NCBI RefSeq assembly: GCF_014874095.1
Contig: NZ_JADBEB010000001.1
Location: 9,362,001 to 9,426,000, forward strand
Length of the DNA: 64,000 nucleotides
Direction of reading: 5' to 3'
DNA from: Plantactinospora soyae
GTDB taxonomy: Bacteria; Actinomycetota; Actinomycetes; Mycobacteriales; Micromonosporaceae
Part shown: in pieces, positions 24,569 through 33,052 of the stretch
How the letters are laid out: each line of letters begins with the position of its first letter
How positions within the stretch are numbered: the first letter of the stretch is position 1
Position numbers and translations under genes: made by a program
The notes under the pieces: generated by a model
Told to the model about the DNA's origin: nothing
The model's database searches: none
What the model saw: only the letters and a program-made list of their open reading frames with translations

Positions 24569-25111
24569 ATGGCACACATCGACCTAGGGGTGAACGAGAA
24601 GGAGTTCCCTGGCATCAGCGGGCCGATGCAATTCCGCCCGGAGACGGCCAAGCCGCTCAACGAGCTGGCCGAGGTGCTCCTCCGTAGTCCGAACACGCTG
24701 ACGTCCGGCGAACGCGAGCTGATCGCAGCCTACGTGTCCGGCGGCAACGAGTGCCGCTTCTGCTGCGCGTCGCACTCGGCGTTCGCCGCGGCGCAGCTCG
24801 ACGGCGGCATCGGGGTCGTCAACCTGGTGGTCGCCGACCCGGACGCGGCGCCCATCTCGGCCAAGCTCCGCGCGCTGCTGCGGATCGCCGCCGCAGTACG
24901 CGAGGGCGGCCGCACGGTCACCACCGAGCTGGTCGCCGCGGCACGCGCCGAGGGTGCCACCGACATCGAGATCCACGACACGGTGCTGATCGCGGCGGCC
25001 TTCTGCATGTACAACCGATACGTCGACGGGCTGGCCACCTTCGCACCCGAGGATCCCGAGCAGTACGCCAAGCGCGCGCAGCGGATCGTCGAGTCCGGCT
25101 ACGGCGCCTGA
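24569..25111 (+). CDS. Carboxymuconolactone decarboxylase / AhpD-like protein
   Basis: A 180-residue all-helical protein of the AhpD/peroxidase-related group. The redox motif ECRFCCASHS (ExxxCxxCxxxH type, about residues 57-66) should be the thiol pair that reduces peroxide or relays electrons. The end (AFCMYNRYVDGLATFAPEDP) is usual for the group. It lies divergent from the FAD/PEP operon and directly after the MetE-like remnant, so it may once have been expressed with it. The substrate is not known. Confidence 0.82.
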   Translation: MAHIDLGVNEKEFPGISGPMQFRPETAKPLNELAEVLLRSPNTLTSGERELIAAYVSGGNECRFCCASHSAFAAAQLDGGIGVVNLVVADPDAAPISAKLRALLRIAAAVREGGRTVTTELVAAARAEGATDIEIHDTVLIAAAFCMYNRYVDGLATFAPEDPEQYAKRAQRIVESGYGA

Positions 25112-25180
25112 GCCTCACCGGGTGACAGCGGTGGGGTGATTGCCGGGCTTGGCCGGCGTGGTGGGGCACGTCCTTCTTGC

Positions 25181-25260
25181 CGTGCGGCAGGTCCTGGGCG
25201 GCGTCCCGGGTGCCGGTCGAGAGGTACGCGGTGCGCGGCGGCGACGCAGTTCGTCCGGGC
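25181..25260 (-). pseudogene. N-terminal fragment of a second SigE-type sigma gene
   Basis: Positions 25181-25236 match 27371-27426 within the intact sigma gene with only a few mismatches (shared run GCAGGTCCTGGGCGGCGTCC). The minus-strand translation gives TAYLSTGTRDAAQDL against TAYLLTGTRDAAQDL. The rest of the gene is missing. With the fragment at 20560 it suggests a broken second sigma/regulator operon. Confidence 0.72.
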
Positions 25261-25283
25261 CGAGCCCGCACGCCCGCCAGGGA

Positions 25284-25312
25284 GGGATCACCCCCGCGTG
25301 CGCGGGGAGCAG
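25284..25312. CRISPR. Single orphan type I-E-like CRISPR repeat
   Basis: A 29-nt sequence with the palindromic core CCCCGCG-TG-CGCGGGG, flanked by GGGATCAC and AGCAG, matches the pattern of actinobacterial type I-E repeats. No second copy stands 61 bp away on either side and no cas gene is in the window. It is therefore a solitary repeat, perhaps an array relic or a sequence carried by recombination. Confidence 0.6.
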
Positions 25313-25404
25313 ACGTCCTGACCAGCAGCTCTAAAGATCAAACACGGTCCGGGGACGCCCGGGGACGGCGAGCGGGAAGTTGCCCGCCGCCCCCGGAGTC
25401 AGCC

Positions 25405-26900
25405 TCACCATTCGGTCAAAAAGCTCTCGCCGAACATCTGTCGCCCGGTGTCACGCTCGACCAGTTCCGTCGAGGCGATGGTCCTACCGGCCGTGTCGAG
25501 GGCCCGCACGGTCAACTTGGTGCCGAGCGGGACGGTGAACAGAGCGGCGCCGCGCTGCTGCGGGCTGACGTCGGGCAGCACATTCCCCGCCGCGTCGATC
25601 ACCGAGTACGAGGCGTCGGTCGCCCGCCCCACCACGAGCAGCCGGTCCGACAACACCGCCCGACCACCGGCCCGCTCCGGAATCCGTACCGTGATCAGAT
25701 CGGCGGAGTTGGTGTAGCCGGTGGAGACGAGGGACCAATTCTCCCGGTCGGCGTCGGGTGCCGCCGGATCATCCGGGGCAGGATCATCCTGCCCGGCCAG
25801 TGCCAGCATGCCCTTCACGCCCGGCCCGACCTGCAAGAGCACCGGTCCCGGGGCGCTCGGGCTGACCAGTACGGCCGGCGGAATCTCGACGCCGGTCCGG
25901 ATGTCTTCGTCGAAGATCCAGCCGGACCACCGTACCGCCGGGGCGAGATCCCGGGTCAGGGAGTCGCCGAAGCCGGCTCTGCGGGCCAGTTCCCAGTACG
26001 ACCCGATCGCGGCCGATGCCACGGGCCCGTCGATCGTCGTCGCGCCGACGCTCGGCGTAACAGGTGCGGCCGGCACCGCCGATCCGGTGACCTCGTCGAG
26101 CTGGGCGCCGAGCGGAGCCCGGTGCCGGAGCGTCCCATCACAGGTGGCTCGCCAGTACCCGGTCGCCGGCACCCGCTCGTCGAGCGCGTAGTCACCACCC
26201 GGCGCCGGTCGCCAGTTCCGCCGGATTCCGTCGGCCACCGGGCCGATCGTCGCGGTCTGCGACACCTCGACCGCGCAGCCGGCCGGGGCAAGGCCCAGGG
26301 TGAACCGCACCGACGAGTCGTCGCCCCCCTGGATGGTCTCCGATACGACGAGGAACGGCTCGACCCGCGCGTTCATGATGCCCGCCCCCAGAATCAGCTC
26401 CTGGGCGGACGCCCCCCGCCGAGCCATCCGGGTCACCAGGCTGGCCCTCGAATCGGAGTGGTACGCGACGACGACCGATCGGGCCTTCGGAAAGTCGTGT
26501 ACGAAGAGCACCTTGGCCTCGGGCAGCGCTGCGGCGCCCTGGCCGACCCGGTCCGCCACGAATGCCTGGGTGAGCCCGTCGACCAGTGCCCGGTCGTCGC
26601 CGAGGTTGCCCCGGGCCGGGGACTCGATCAGCCGCCAGCTCAGGTCCGAGGTGACCGGATAACCGTTCTCCGGAAACCGGGGGCTCCCCCGTCCGTCACC
26701 GGGCCCGGCCGGACCCAGCCCCACTACCCCGGATCCGAGCAGCGCGGTGGTCAACAGCGTCGCCAGGCCACCGCCGATCCCGGCGAACCTGACCCGTCGC
26801 CGACGGCGCGTGTGCCGGCGCAACAGCAGCGCGTACGGATCCTCGTCCGGTGCCACCGACTCGGCCAGTCGGGCGAACCCTGCGCGCAGCTCGTCCACAC

Positions 26901-26904
<4 letters not shown>
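25405..26904 (-). CDS. Membrane-anchored partner of the SigE-type sigma factor (putative anti-sigma role)
   Basis: A 499-residue protein. Residues 1-40 are cytosolic (MSVDELRAGFARLAESVAPD), followed by a basic stretch RRHTRRRRRVRF and one membrane helix (about 40-65, GIGGGLATLLTTALLGSGVV). The remaining 430 residues are outside the cell and beta-rich. ATG 26904 overlaps the sigma stop as ATGA. Such membrane partners of SigE-family factors are usual in Micromonosporaceae. An inhibitory role is inferred; no zinc anti-sigma motif is visible. Confidence 0.72.
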
Positions 26905-27479
<575 letters not shown>

Positions 27480-27554
27480 ATGCCGTCCCTTCTGCTGGCC
27501 AGTGTCACCGAACAGAACGCGGCAGGTCGCCGGGAAGTTGAGAGGGTGGGCGGA

Positions 27555-28016
27555 TCAGCCTCGACCGGTGATCGATCTCAGCACCACACCCACGACGGCG
27601 TCGACGGGGACGTAGCCGTACTGCCGGGAGTCGCCGCTGCCGTCGGGGTTGTCGCCGAGCAGCACCAGGCTGCCGGGCGGCACCAGCGGCCCCGAACCGT
27701 CGATCGGAAACGGAACCGGGTCACCGGGCACGGCGGCGACCCGCTTGATGACCCGGCTGTTGCGCAGCCGGTCCTCGGGGGTGACCCATCCCGGTAGCGG
27801 CCGGACCGTCTCGGGCAGGTCGACCACGGCCACCTGCCCGCTCCGGACCCGGGCGCCGGGACGGCGGCGTACCAGTAGGCGGTCGCCGTTTCGATAGGTC
27901 GGCGCCATGCTGGGACCGCGCACGGTGACCACCAGGTGCCGGCCCCGCAGCCAGCAGAACCAGCCGGCCAGCGCCGCCACCACCGTCACGGCCACGGCTG
28001 CGGCCGGCCAGGTCAT
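27555..28016 (-). CDS. S26-family signal peptidase
   Basis: A 153-residue type I signal peptidase. An N-terminal membrane helix (about 4-22) precedes box B RGPSMAPTYRNGDRLLV with catalytic Ser36, box D VIKRVAAVPGD with catalytic Lys91, and box E LLGDNPDGSGDSR. It acts on the outer side of the membrane to cut leader peptides. Its ATG overlaps the ABC exporter stop as ATGA, so it is probably dedicated to the peptide exported by that transporter rather than to general secretion. Confidence 0.87.
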   Translation of the reverse strand: MTWPAAAVAVTVVAALAGWFCWLRGRHLVVTVRGPSMAPTYRNGDRLLVRRRPGARVRSGQVAVVDLPETVRPLPGWVTPEDRLRNSRVIKRVAAVPGDPVPFPIDGSGPLVPPGSLVLLGDNPDGSGDSRQYGYVPVDAVVGVVLRSITGRG

Positions 28017-29878
28017 GCCGGGGCCGCCGCGGCGTAGCCACGGGCCTGGAGGTTGAACAGCCGGGCATAGACGCCGTCGACCGCCAGCAACGTGTCGTGG
28101 TCGCCCAGTTCGGCGATCTGGCCGTCGGCGAGTACGGCGATCTGCCCGGCGTCCCGGACCGTGTTGAGCCGATGCGAGATCAGCAGGCTGGTGCCGTTGC
28201 CCCGGTGCCTCCGAAGCTGGCTGTGGATCTCGGCCTCGGCCTCGGCGTCAAGTCCGGAGCTGGGTTCGTCGAGGATCAGCAGGTCCCGGTCCTCCCGCAG
28301 CAGCGCCCGGGCCAGGGCCAGTCGTTGGCCCTGTCCACCGGAGAGCAGTACGCCGGTGTCGGCGTCCTCGGAATCAATGCCCTCCAGGAACATCCGGGTC
28401 AGCATCGTGTCGTAGCCCTTCGGCAGCCGGGTCAGCGCCTCGTGCACCCCGGCCCGTCGCCCCGCCGCCTCGATCCGGTCCCGGTCGCCGAGTAGCGACA
28501 GGTCGCCGACCCCGATGTTCTCGGCCGCCGAGAGTTCGTACTCGACGTAGTCCTGGAACACGGTGCCGATCCGCTGCCGCAGTTCGTCGGGATCGAGGTC
28601 CCGCAGGTCGACCCCGTTCCACCGGATCTCTCCCCGGACGGGGTCGTAGAGCCGGCAGAGCAGTTTGACGACGGTGCTCTTGCCCGAGCCATTGAGGCCG
28701 ACCAGTGCGGTGGCCTGCCCGGCCGGGAGGACGAGGTTGACGCCGCGCAGCACCCAGGGCCGGCTGGGCCCGTACCGGAACCAGACGTCGCGGAACTCGA
28801 TCCCGTCAACCAGCGCCGGCACCGGGGCCGGGGTCGCCGGTACCGGCAGGTCGGGTTCCGTCGTGGTCGCCACGTGGAAATGGTCCATCATCATCAGCGC
28901 GTGGTGCACGGCACCGAACTGTCCCACGATGCCCGACAGCCCACCCTGGACCCCGGCCACGGCGGCGACGAAGACGGTCACGTCCCCGATGGTGAGCTGA
29001 CCGGACCGGGCAGCCAGAACCGCCCAGACCAGGCCGCCGCCGGCCACCGCCGCGCCGAGCAGGGCGAGCATGCTCTGCACCTTCAGGTCCCGACGGTCAA
29101 CGGACCGGCTGTCGGCGTTCGCGGACCGCAGCTCGGCGAGCATCCTGGCCCGAAAGAAGGCGCCCAGCCCGAAGAGCCGGATCTCCTTCGCCTCCCGGGG
29201 CATGCTGAGCAGGTTCGCGTAGAAGTGCTGGCGCCGGTTGGCGTGGCCGATCCGCCACATGGTCGCGGTGCGGAGCCGGCTCAGCAGCAGTTCGGCCCGG
29301 ATCGTCGGCAGTGCCGCGACGGCCACCGCCAACAGCAGCCACGGGTTGACCACCCAGAGGGTGACCATGAACCCGCCGGTGGTCAGCAGGTCCCGGCCGA
29401 TTCCGGTGCCATTGGTCACCAGGTCGCCCGGGCTGCTGCTGCCGAACTGCTGGGCGAGCTGGATCCGGGTGTGGAACGGGGGGTCCTCCAGTTTGGTCAG
29501 ACCCCGCAACCGTTGGTGCAGCGCGCGGTAGAGCCGGTCCACGGCGGCCAGCCGGACCTGCCGGCCCAGTTCCGTCTGGGCGTACCGGGACAGCATGGGC
29601 AGCACGACGGTGGCGATCCCGGCCACCGCCAGCGCGCCGGCGAGCCAGACCAGGGTCCGGTCGGCCATGCCCCCGACCAGACCGTCCAGCACCAGCCGGG
29701 TGAGCCAGGCCGCCCCCACCGGCGCCAGGCCGGCGGCAACGGTCAACGCGAGCAGTCCAGCGAGGCTCTGCGGAGCCGCCCGGACCGCCAGTCCTGCGGC
29801 GGTCCGGGCGTGGCTCCACATCACCCGTGCGGGAAGTGGTTCCGCTCCGGACCCCGCGGCGCCGGGACCTCCGGTCAC
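28013..29878 (-). CDS. ABC transporter with fused membrane and ATPase domains, peptide-exporter type
   Basis: A 621-residue half-transporter that should work as a dimer. About six membrane helices occupy residues 30-330. The ATPase follows, with Walker A VGLNGSGKST (about 395-404), signature LLSGGQGQRLALARAL and Walker B LLILDEPSSGLD. There is no C39 leader-peptidase domain at the N-terminus, which fits the separate S26 peptidase gene that overlaps it. GTG 29878 overlaps the redoxin stop as GTGA. It probably exports the cysteine-rich peptide encoded at 30691. Confidence 0.85.
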   Translation of the reverse strand: MTGGPGAAGSGAEPLPARVMWSHARTAAGLAVRAAPQSLAGLLALTVAAGLAPVGAAWLTRLVLDGLVGGMADRTLVWLAGALAVAGIATVVLPMLSRYAQTELGRQVRLAAVDRLYRALHQRLRGLTKLEDPPFHTRIQLAQQFGSSSPGDLVTNGTGIGRDLLTTGGFMVTLWVVNPWLLLAVAVAALPTIRAELLLSRLRTATMWRIGHANRRQHFYANLLSMPREAKEIRLFGLGAFFRARMLAELRSANADSRSVDRRDLKVQSMLALLGAAVAGGGLVWAVLAARSGQLTIGDVTVFVAAVAGVQGGLSGIVGQFGAVHHALMMMDHFHVATTTEPDLPVPATPAPVPALVDGIEFRDVWFRYGPSRPWVLRGVNLVLPAGQATALVGLNGSGKSTVVKLLCRLYDPVRGEIRWNGVDLRDLDPDELRQRIGTVFQDYVEYELSAAENIGVGDLSLLGDRDRIEAAGRRAGVHEALTRLPKGYDTMLTRMFLEGIDSEDADTGVLLSGGQGQRLALARALLREDRDLLILDEPSSGLDAEAEAEIHSQLRRHRGNGTSLLISHRLNTVRDAGQIAVLADGQIAELGDHDTLLAVDGVYARLFNLQARGYAAAAPA

Positions 29879-30450
29879 GCCCCCACCGGTACGGCCACGA
29901 CGTCCGCGGCGTGGTGGCTGACAACCGTGCCGTTCTCGTCCAGCCGGCCCATCGCGGGGTACCCGGTGATCCTGAAGGCGTCGTGCAGCGGTTCCTTCCG
30001 TCCCCGCTCGATCACCACCAGGGCCACCTCCCGGAGTTGCGCCACCATCTCGGCCCGGTCCGCCTCCGTCTCGCCGGACACGACCGCCAGCGCACCCTGT
30101 CGCCCGGCCGGCAGCGCGCGGGCCGCCTCGACGAACCGGGGCAGCCACTCTCCGCACGCGGAGCAGGTCGTGGAGAAGAAGCCGACCAGCCCGCCCCGGG
30201 CAAGGTCCGCCTCACTGATTCGGTGCCCGTCGATCGTCTCGACGGCGAACGGTGCGGGCCGGCGACCTGGTCCGATCATGAGTTCCGGCTTCGGCGCCGT
30301 CTCGGCGAGGGCGACGAGCCGCTCCGAGTGGTCCCGTAGCCGTCGGATCACACCGAGCATGAGCACCAGGTTGAGGAGCGTGACGGCGACGCACACGATC
30401 ACCACTGCAACGAGGATCATCATCAGTTTTCCTTCGAATTCCTGCTGCAC
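29875..30450 (-). CDS. Membrane-anchored thioredoxin-like (redoxin) protein
   Basis: A 191-residue protein with one N-terminal membrane helix (about 10-33, MMILVAVVIVCVAVTLLNLV) and an extracytoplasmic redoxin domain. The active site is FFSTTCSACGEW with Cys96 and Cys99, as in TlpA/MauD proteins. The cis-Pro region is TGYPAMGRLD. It likely makes or corrects disulfides in the peptide made by the upstream gene, which has eight cysteines. Starts at 30423 or 30420 would also keep the helix. Confidence 0.82.
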   Translation of the reverse strand: MQQEFEGKLMMILVAVVIVCVAVTLLNLVLMLGVIRRLRDHSERLVALAETAPKPELMIGPGRRPAPFAVETIDGHRISEADLARGGLVGFFSTTCSACGEWLPRFVEAARALPAGRQGALAVVSGETEADRAEMVAQLREVALVVIERGRKEPLHDAFRITGYPAMGRLDENGTVVSHHAADVVAVPVGA

Positions 30451-30523
30451 CGATAGGGATTGGAGTCAATGCGGAGACGCCCCGTCGAGCGCGCCCCTGA
30501 TCAGGGCCGGAATACGCCGAACC

Positions 30524-30562
30524 GGCTGCCGCCGACCCACGAGCACGGGTACGGCGGCAGCC
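30524..30562 (-). terminator. Hairpin between the peptide gene and its processing genes
   Basis: An 11-bp perfect stem (GGCTGCCGCCG at 30524-30534, complement at 30552-30562) with a further CCC/GGG pairing inside lies in the 240-bp gap downstream of the precursor gene. No U-tract follows. It may stop most transcripts, so precursor is made in excess, with some read-through to the redoxin, ABC and peptidase genes. Confidence 0.5.
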
Positions 30563-30690
30563 AGTCAAACGGGACGGTGAACTCCTGGCGAACGCCTTCG
30601 GTTATTTGCGACCCACCGCTGCCGCAAGAACCCCTGTCCGGAACGGCTCAACAGCCTGAACAGCGACGCTCACCACCGATTGTGCGCCGT

Positions 30691-30897
30691 CTAGTCGACG
30701 TGGCAGGGGCCGCAGGAGACGTCTCGACCGCTGTTCGCGCAGTAGCACTGCTTGTGCTGGCCACCGCTGCACGGCAGGGTGTAGTAGCACGGACCAGTGT
30801 ACGGATAGGCCCCACACGGACAGCTCGCTGCCGCGCTGGTGGCGGGCACGAACTTGCTCAGCATCCGATCGCTGAGCTCTTCCAGTTTCCTGAACAT
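30691..30897 (-). CDS. Cysteine-rich secreted peptide precursor (bacteriocin-like candidate)
   Basis: A 68-residue precursor. Residues 1-24 (MFRKLEELSDRMLSKFVPAT plus SAAA) look like an amphipathic leader ending in small residues. Residues 25-68 hold eight cysteines: CPC, GPC, LPC, CYC and CGPC. ATG 30897 has an AAGGGGAG ribosome site. The following same-strand genes encode a disulfide-handling redoxin, an ABC exporter and an S26 peptidase, which fits a leader-cleaved, disulfide-rich peptide. From memory, myxobacterial fulvocin C is a 45-residue bacteriocin with eight cysteines, so the mature size and Cys count are alike; I have not aligned them. Other options are a signalling peptide or a metal-binding peptide. 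Confidence 0.7.
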   Translation of the reverse strand: MFRKLEELSDRMLSKFVPATSAAASCPCGAYPYTGPCYYTLPCSGGQHKQCYCANSGRDVSCGPCHVD

Positions 30898-32186
30898 CTG
30901 CTCCCCTTCCGGTGAACGGGTCGCCGAATCCATACAGGATAGCAATGCGCTGGGTTCCGCGCTCGGCGACGGTTCCGCAACGCTATCAGGATCACTTCCA
31001 GACAAGCAACGCTCGTGAATGGATAGATCCCGATCCGCTCGTCGGCGGAATAAGCGTGACGACCGGCCAACGCCGCCGTACGGTGGCGCACGGGCCCATG
31101 TGCGCGAGGATGCCAGTGCGCTGGCCAGCACGTCAACCCCTGCGCCACCGTTCCACACCGCCGGACCCGGCTCGACTTCACGGACTGTCACTCGGCCGAA
31201 CCGTCCACCCTCGGAGTCAATGGCACGGTAATGCGCATGCATTTCTGCGCGCATATCCGCGAGACGGCTCCACTGTGGCACGCCGAGCACGCCGCACCGG
31301 CAACGACACCACATTTTCTCAATTCAACACATCGCCACGTCGACCAGAACTGCTGCTTCCGGAACTTCGACGGAATCGTCCAGAGCAGATCCGCGATCGC
31401 AACCGGAACCACGTCGAACTTTCTGGGCGAGGAACTGCTTTCGATACTTATCGGTAACCGCCGGGAAGTTCCGCTCTGCTCGACAATGCGCACACCCGGA
31501 CAGGGCGATGGGAATCGGCCGTACGCGCGATGCTGCCGGGTCACCAATTCCGAGATTCCGGTCCGGACAGCCGGAAGTGCACAACGTCCACCCCGACCAA
31601 TGGTGGGCTCGCTCCCATCGACGACCTCCGCAGTTCAGCCACCCGGCGCTCGGACCGGACCGGACCGGCGTCAGTTGCGGGCAGTCGACGACTCCGGTCG
31701 ACAAAGAACGCTTGATCGTCGCCGTAGCCCGGGCCGGGGAAGGACGTACCGGGAAAGCTGGATCATCGTTGCCAGCGGCTCCGCCCCGTTTCCCGATACC
31801 GTCGCGGGATTCCGGTGGGCACCGACGCCAGCCGGCCGTGCCTACGAAGCCGAATCCGCGGGGCGGGCCGCGCCGAAGCGGGAGCGTCACGGATCTTCTC
31901 GGGCCACTCGGTTCCGCCGCCGGGAAGTCGGAGGAACCGGATCCGATCCCTTGAAAGCGCGCCAACATCCCCGTGCCGGGACAACTGCCGCGATGCGCGC
32001 CGTCGAGGAGATCATCGAACGCCAACGGCGACCCGAGATCCTGGCGCGGATACGCACCGGGCGAGATCAATTCGGCCGGCTACCCACCGTAAACATGATC
32101 GGCTTTTCTCCGGTGCGCGACGGCAGCCGTCGACCGGCGAGCCGGAGGGCAGCCGCCGACCGACGAGCCGTTAGCCTCGACGATCT
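30898..32186. other. Long region without a supported gene upstream of the peptide operon
   Basis: About 1.3 kb with lower GC and several open frames on both strands, none with a ribosome site, domain or steady codon bias. Near the peptide gene the minus strand carries TATCCT about 50 nt before the ATG, a possible -10 box. The stretch could hold a decayed gene or regulatory DNA. Confidence 0.45.
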
Positions 32187-32948
32187 ATGGAGTTTCCCGA
32201 GATGCTGCTGCTGGTCGGCGCGGGGCTCACCGCCGGCACGGTGAACGCGGTGGCCGGTGGCGGCTCGCTCGTCACGTTCCCCGCGCTGATCGCGGTCGGT
32301 CTGCCGCCGGTGCCGGCGACCGTCTCCAACTCGATCGCGGTCTTCCCGGGTTACCTGGCCAGCGTGGTCGGCAGCCGGGCGGACCTACCGGAGCGACGCC
32401 GGCTGCTCCGGCTGCTTCCGGGAACCGCCCTGGGCACCGCCGCCGGCTGTGCGCTGCTGCTCTCCACCCCCGCGCGGGCGTTCGAACTGATCGTGCCGTT
32501 CCTGGTGCTGGGCGCGACGGCCGTACTCGCCTTCCAGGACCAGTTGCGCCGGCTGGTCGGGCATCCCCGGGAGCTCGACCCACGGCGTCGAAGCCGCTCC
32601 GTACAGCTCATGGTCGTGCTGGGCGCGGTCTACGGCGGCTACTTCGGCGCCGCGCTCGGAGTCATGCTGCTCGCCGGCCTGGCCCTGTTCCTGGACGAGA
32701 CGCTGGTCCGGGTCAGCGCGATCAAGAACGTGCTGTCCGCGGTGGTCGGGGTGACCACCACGGCCACCTTCGCCGCGTTCGGCCCGGTCGACTGGGCCGC
32801 CGTCGCGCTGGTCGCGCCCGCGACCATCGGCGGCGGGTACGGCGGCGCCTGGCTGGTCCGCCGGATGCGGCCGACCGTACTCAAGGCCGTGATAGTGCTC
32901 TTCGGTACGGCGATCGGCCTGCTCCTGCTCTACCGCGCGCTCTCCTGA
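32187..32948 (+). CDS. TauE/SafE-family (TSUP) membrane permease
   Basis: A 253-residue integral membrane protein with about eight helices. The two family half-repeats show in GTVNAVAGGGSLVTFPALIA near the start and in GYFGAALGVMLLAGLALFLD in the middle. The family moves sulfonates, sulfite or other organic anions out of the cell. It converges with the MctP gene across a strong terminator hairpin. The substrate cannot be told. Confidence 0.87.
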   Translation: MEFPEMLLLVGAGLTAGTVNAVAGGGSLVTFPALIAVGLPPVPATVSNSIAVFPGYLASVVGSRADLPERRRLLRLLPGTALGTAAGCALLLSTPARAFELIVPFLVLGATAVLAFQDQLRRLVGHPRELDPRRRSRSVQLMVVLGAVYGGYFGAALGVMLLAGLALFLDETLVRVSAIKNVLSAVVGVTTTATFAAFGPVDWAAVALVAPATIGGGYGGAWLVRRMRPTVLKAVIVLFGTAIGLLLLYRALS

Positions 32949-32962
32949 CCCGTAGGGGCGAT

Positions 32963-33020
32963 CCCCGTGATCAGGGAGGCCGTCTCCGGGAGGCGCCGGG
33001 ACGGTTCCCTGATCACGGGG
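32963..33020. terminator. Bidirectional terminator between tauE-like and mctP genes
   Basis: A perfect 15-bp stem, CCCCGTGATCAGGGA at 32963-32977 with its complement at 33006-33020, encloses a smaller CCGTC/GACGG stem. It lies in the gap between the two convergent genes. Confidence 0.8.
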
Positions 33021-33052
33021 ACCTCGTCGGTGGTTGGTCGTTCGGTTGCGGG

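Noticed and set aside
31188-31547. A second cysteine-rich peptide gene on the minus strand
   Set aside because: The frame has several Cys near its end but no ribosome site, no leader-like start and a long basic N-terminal part.
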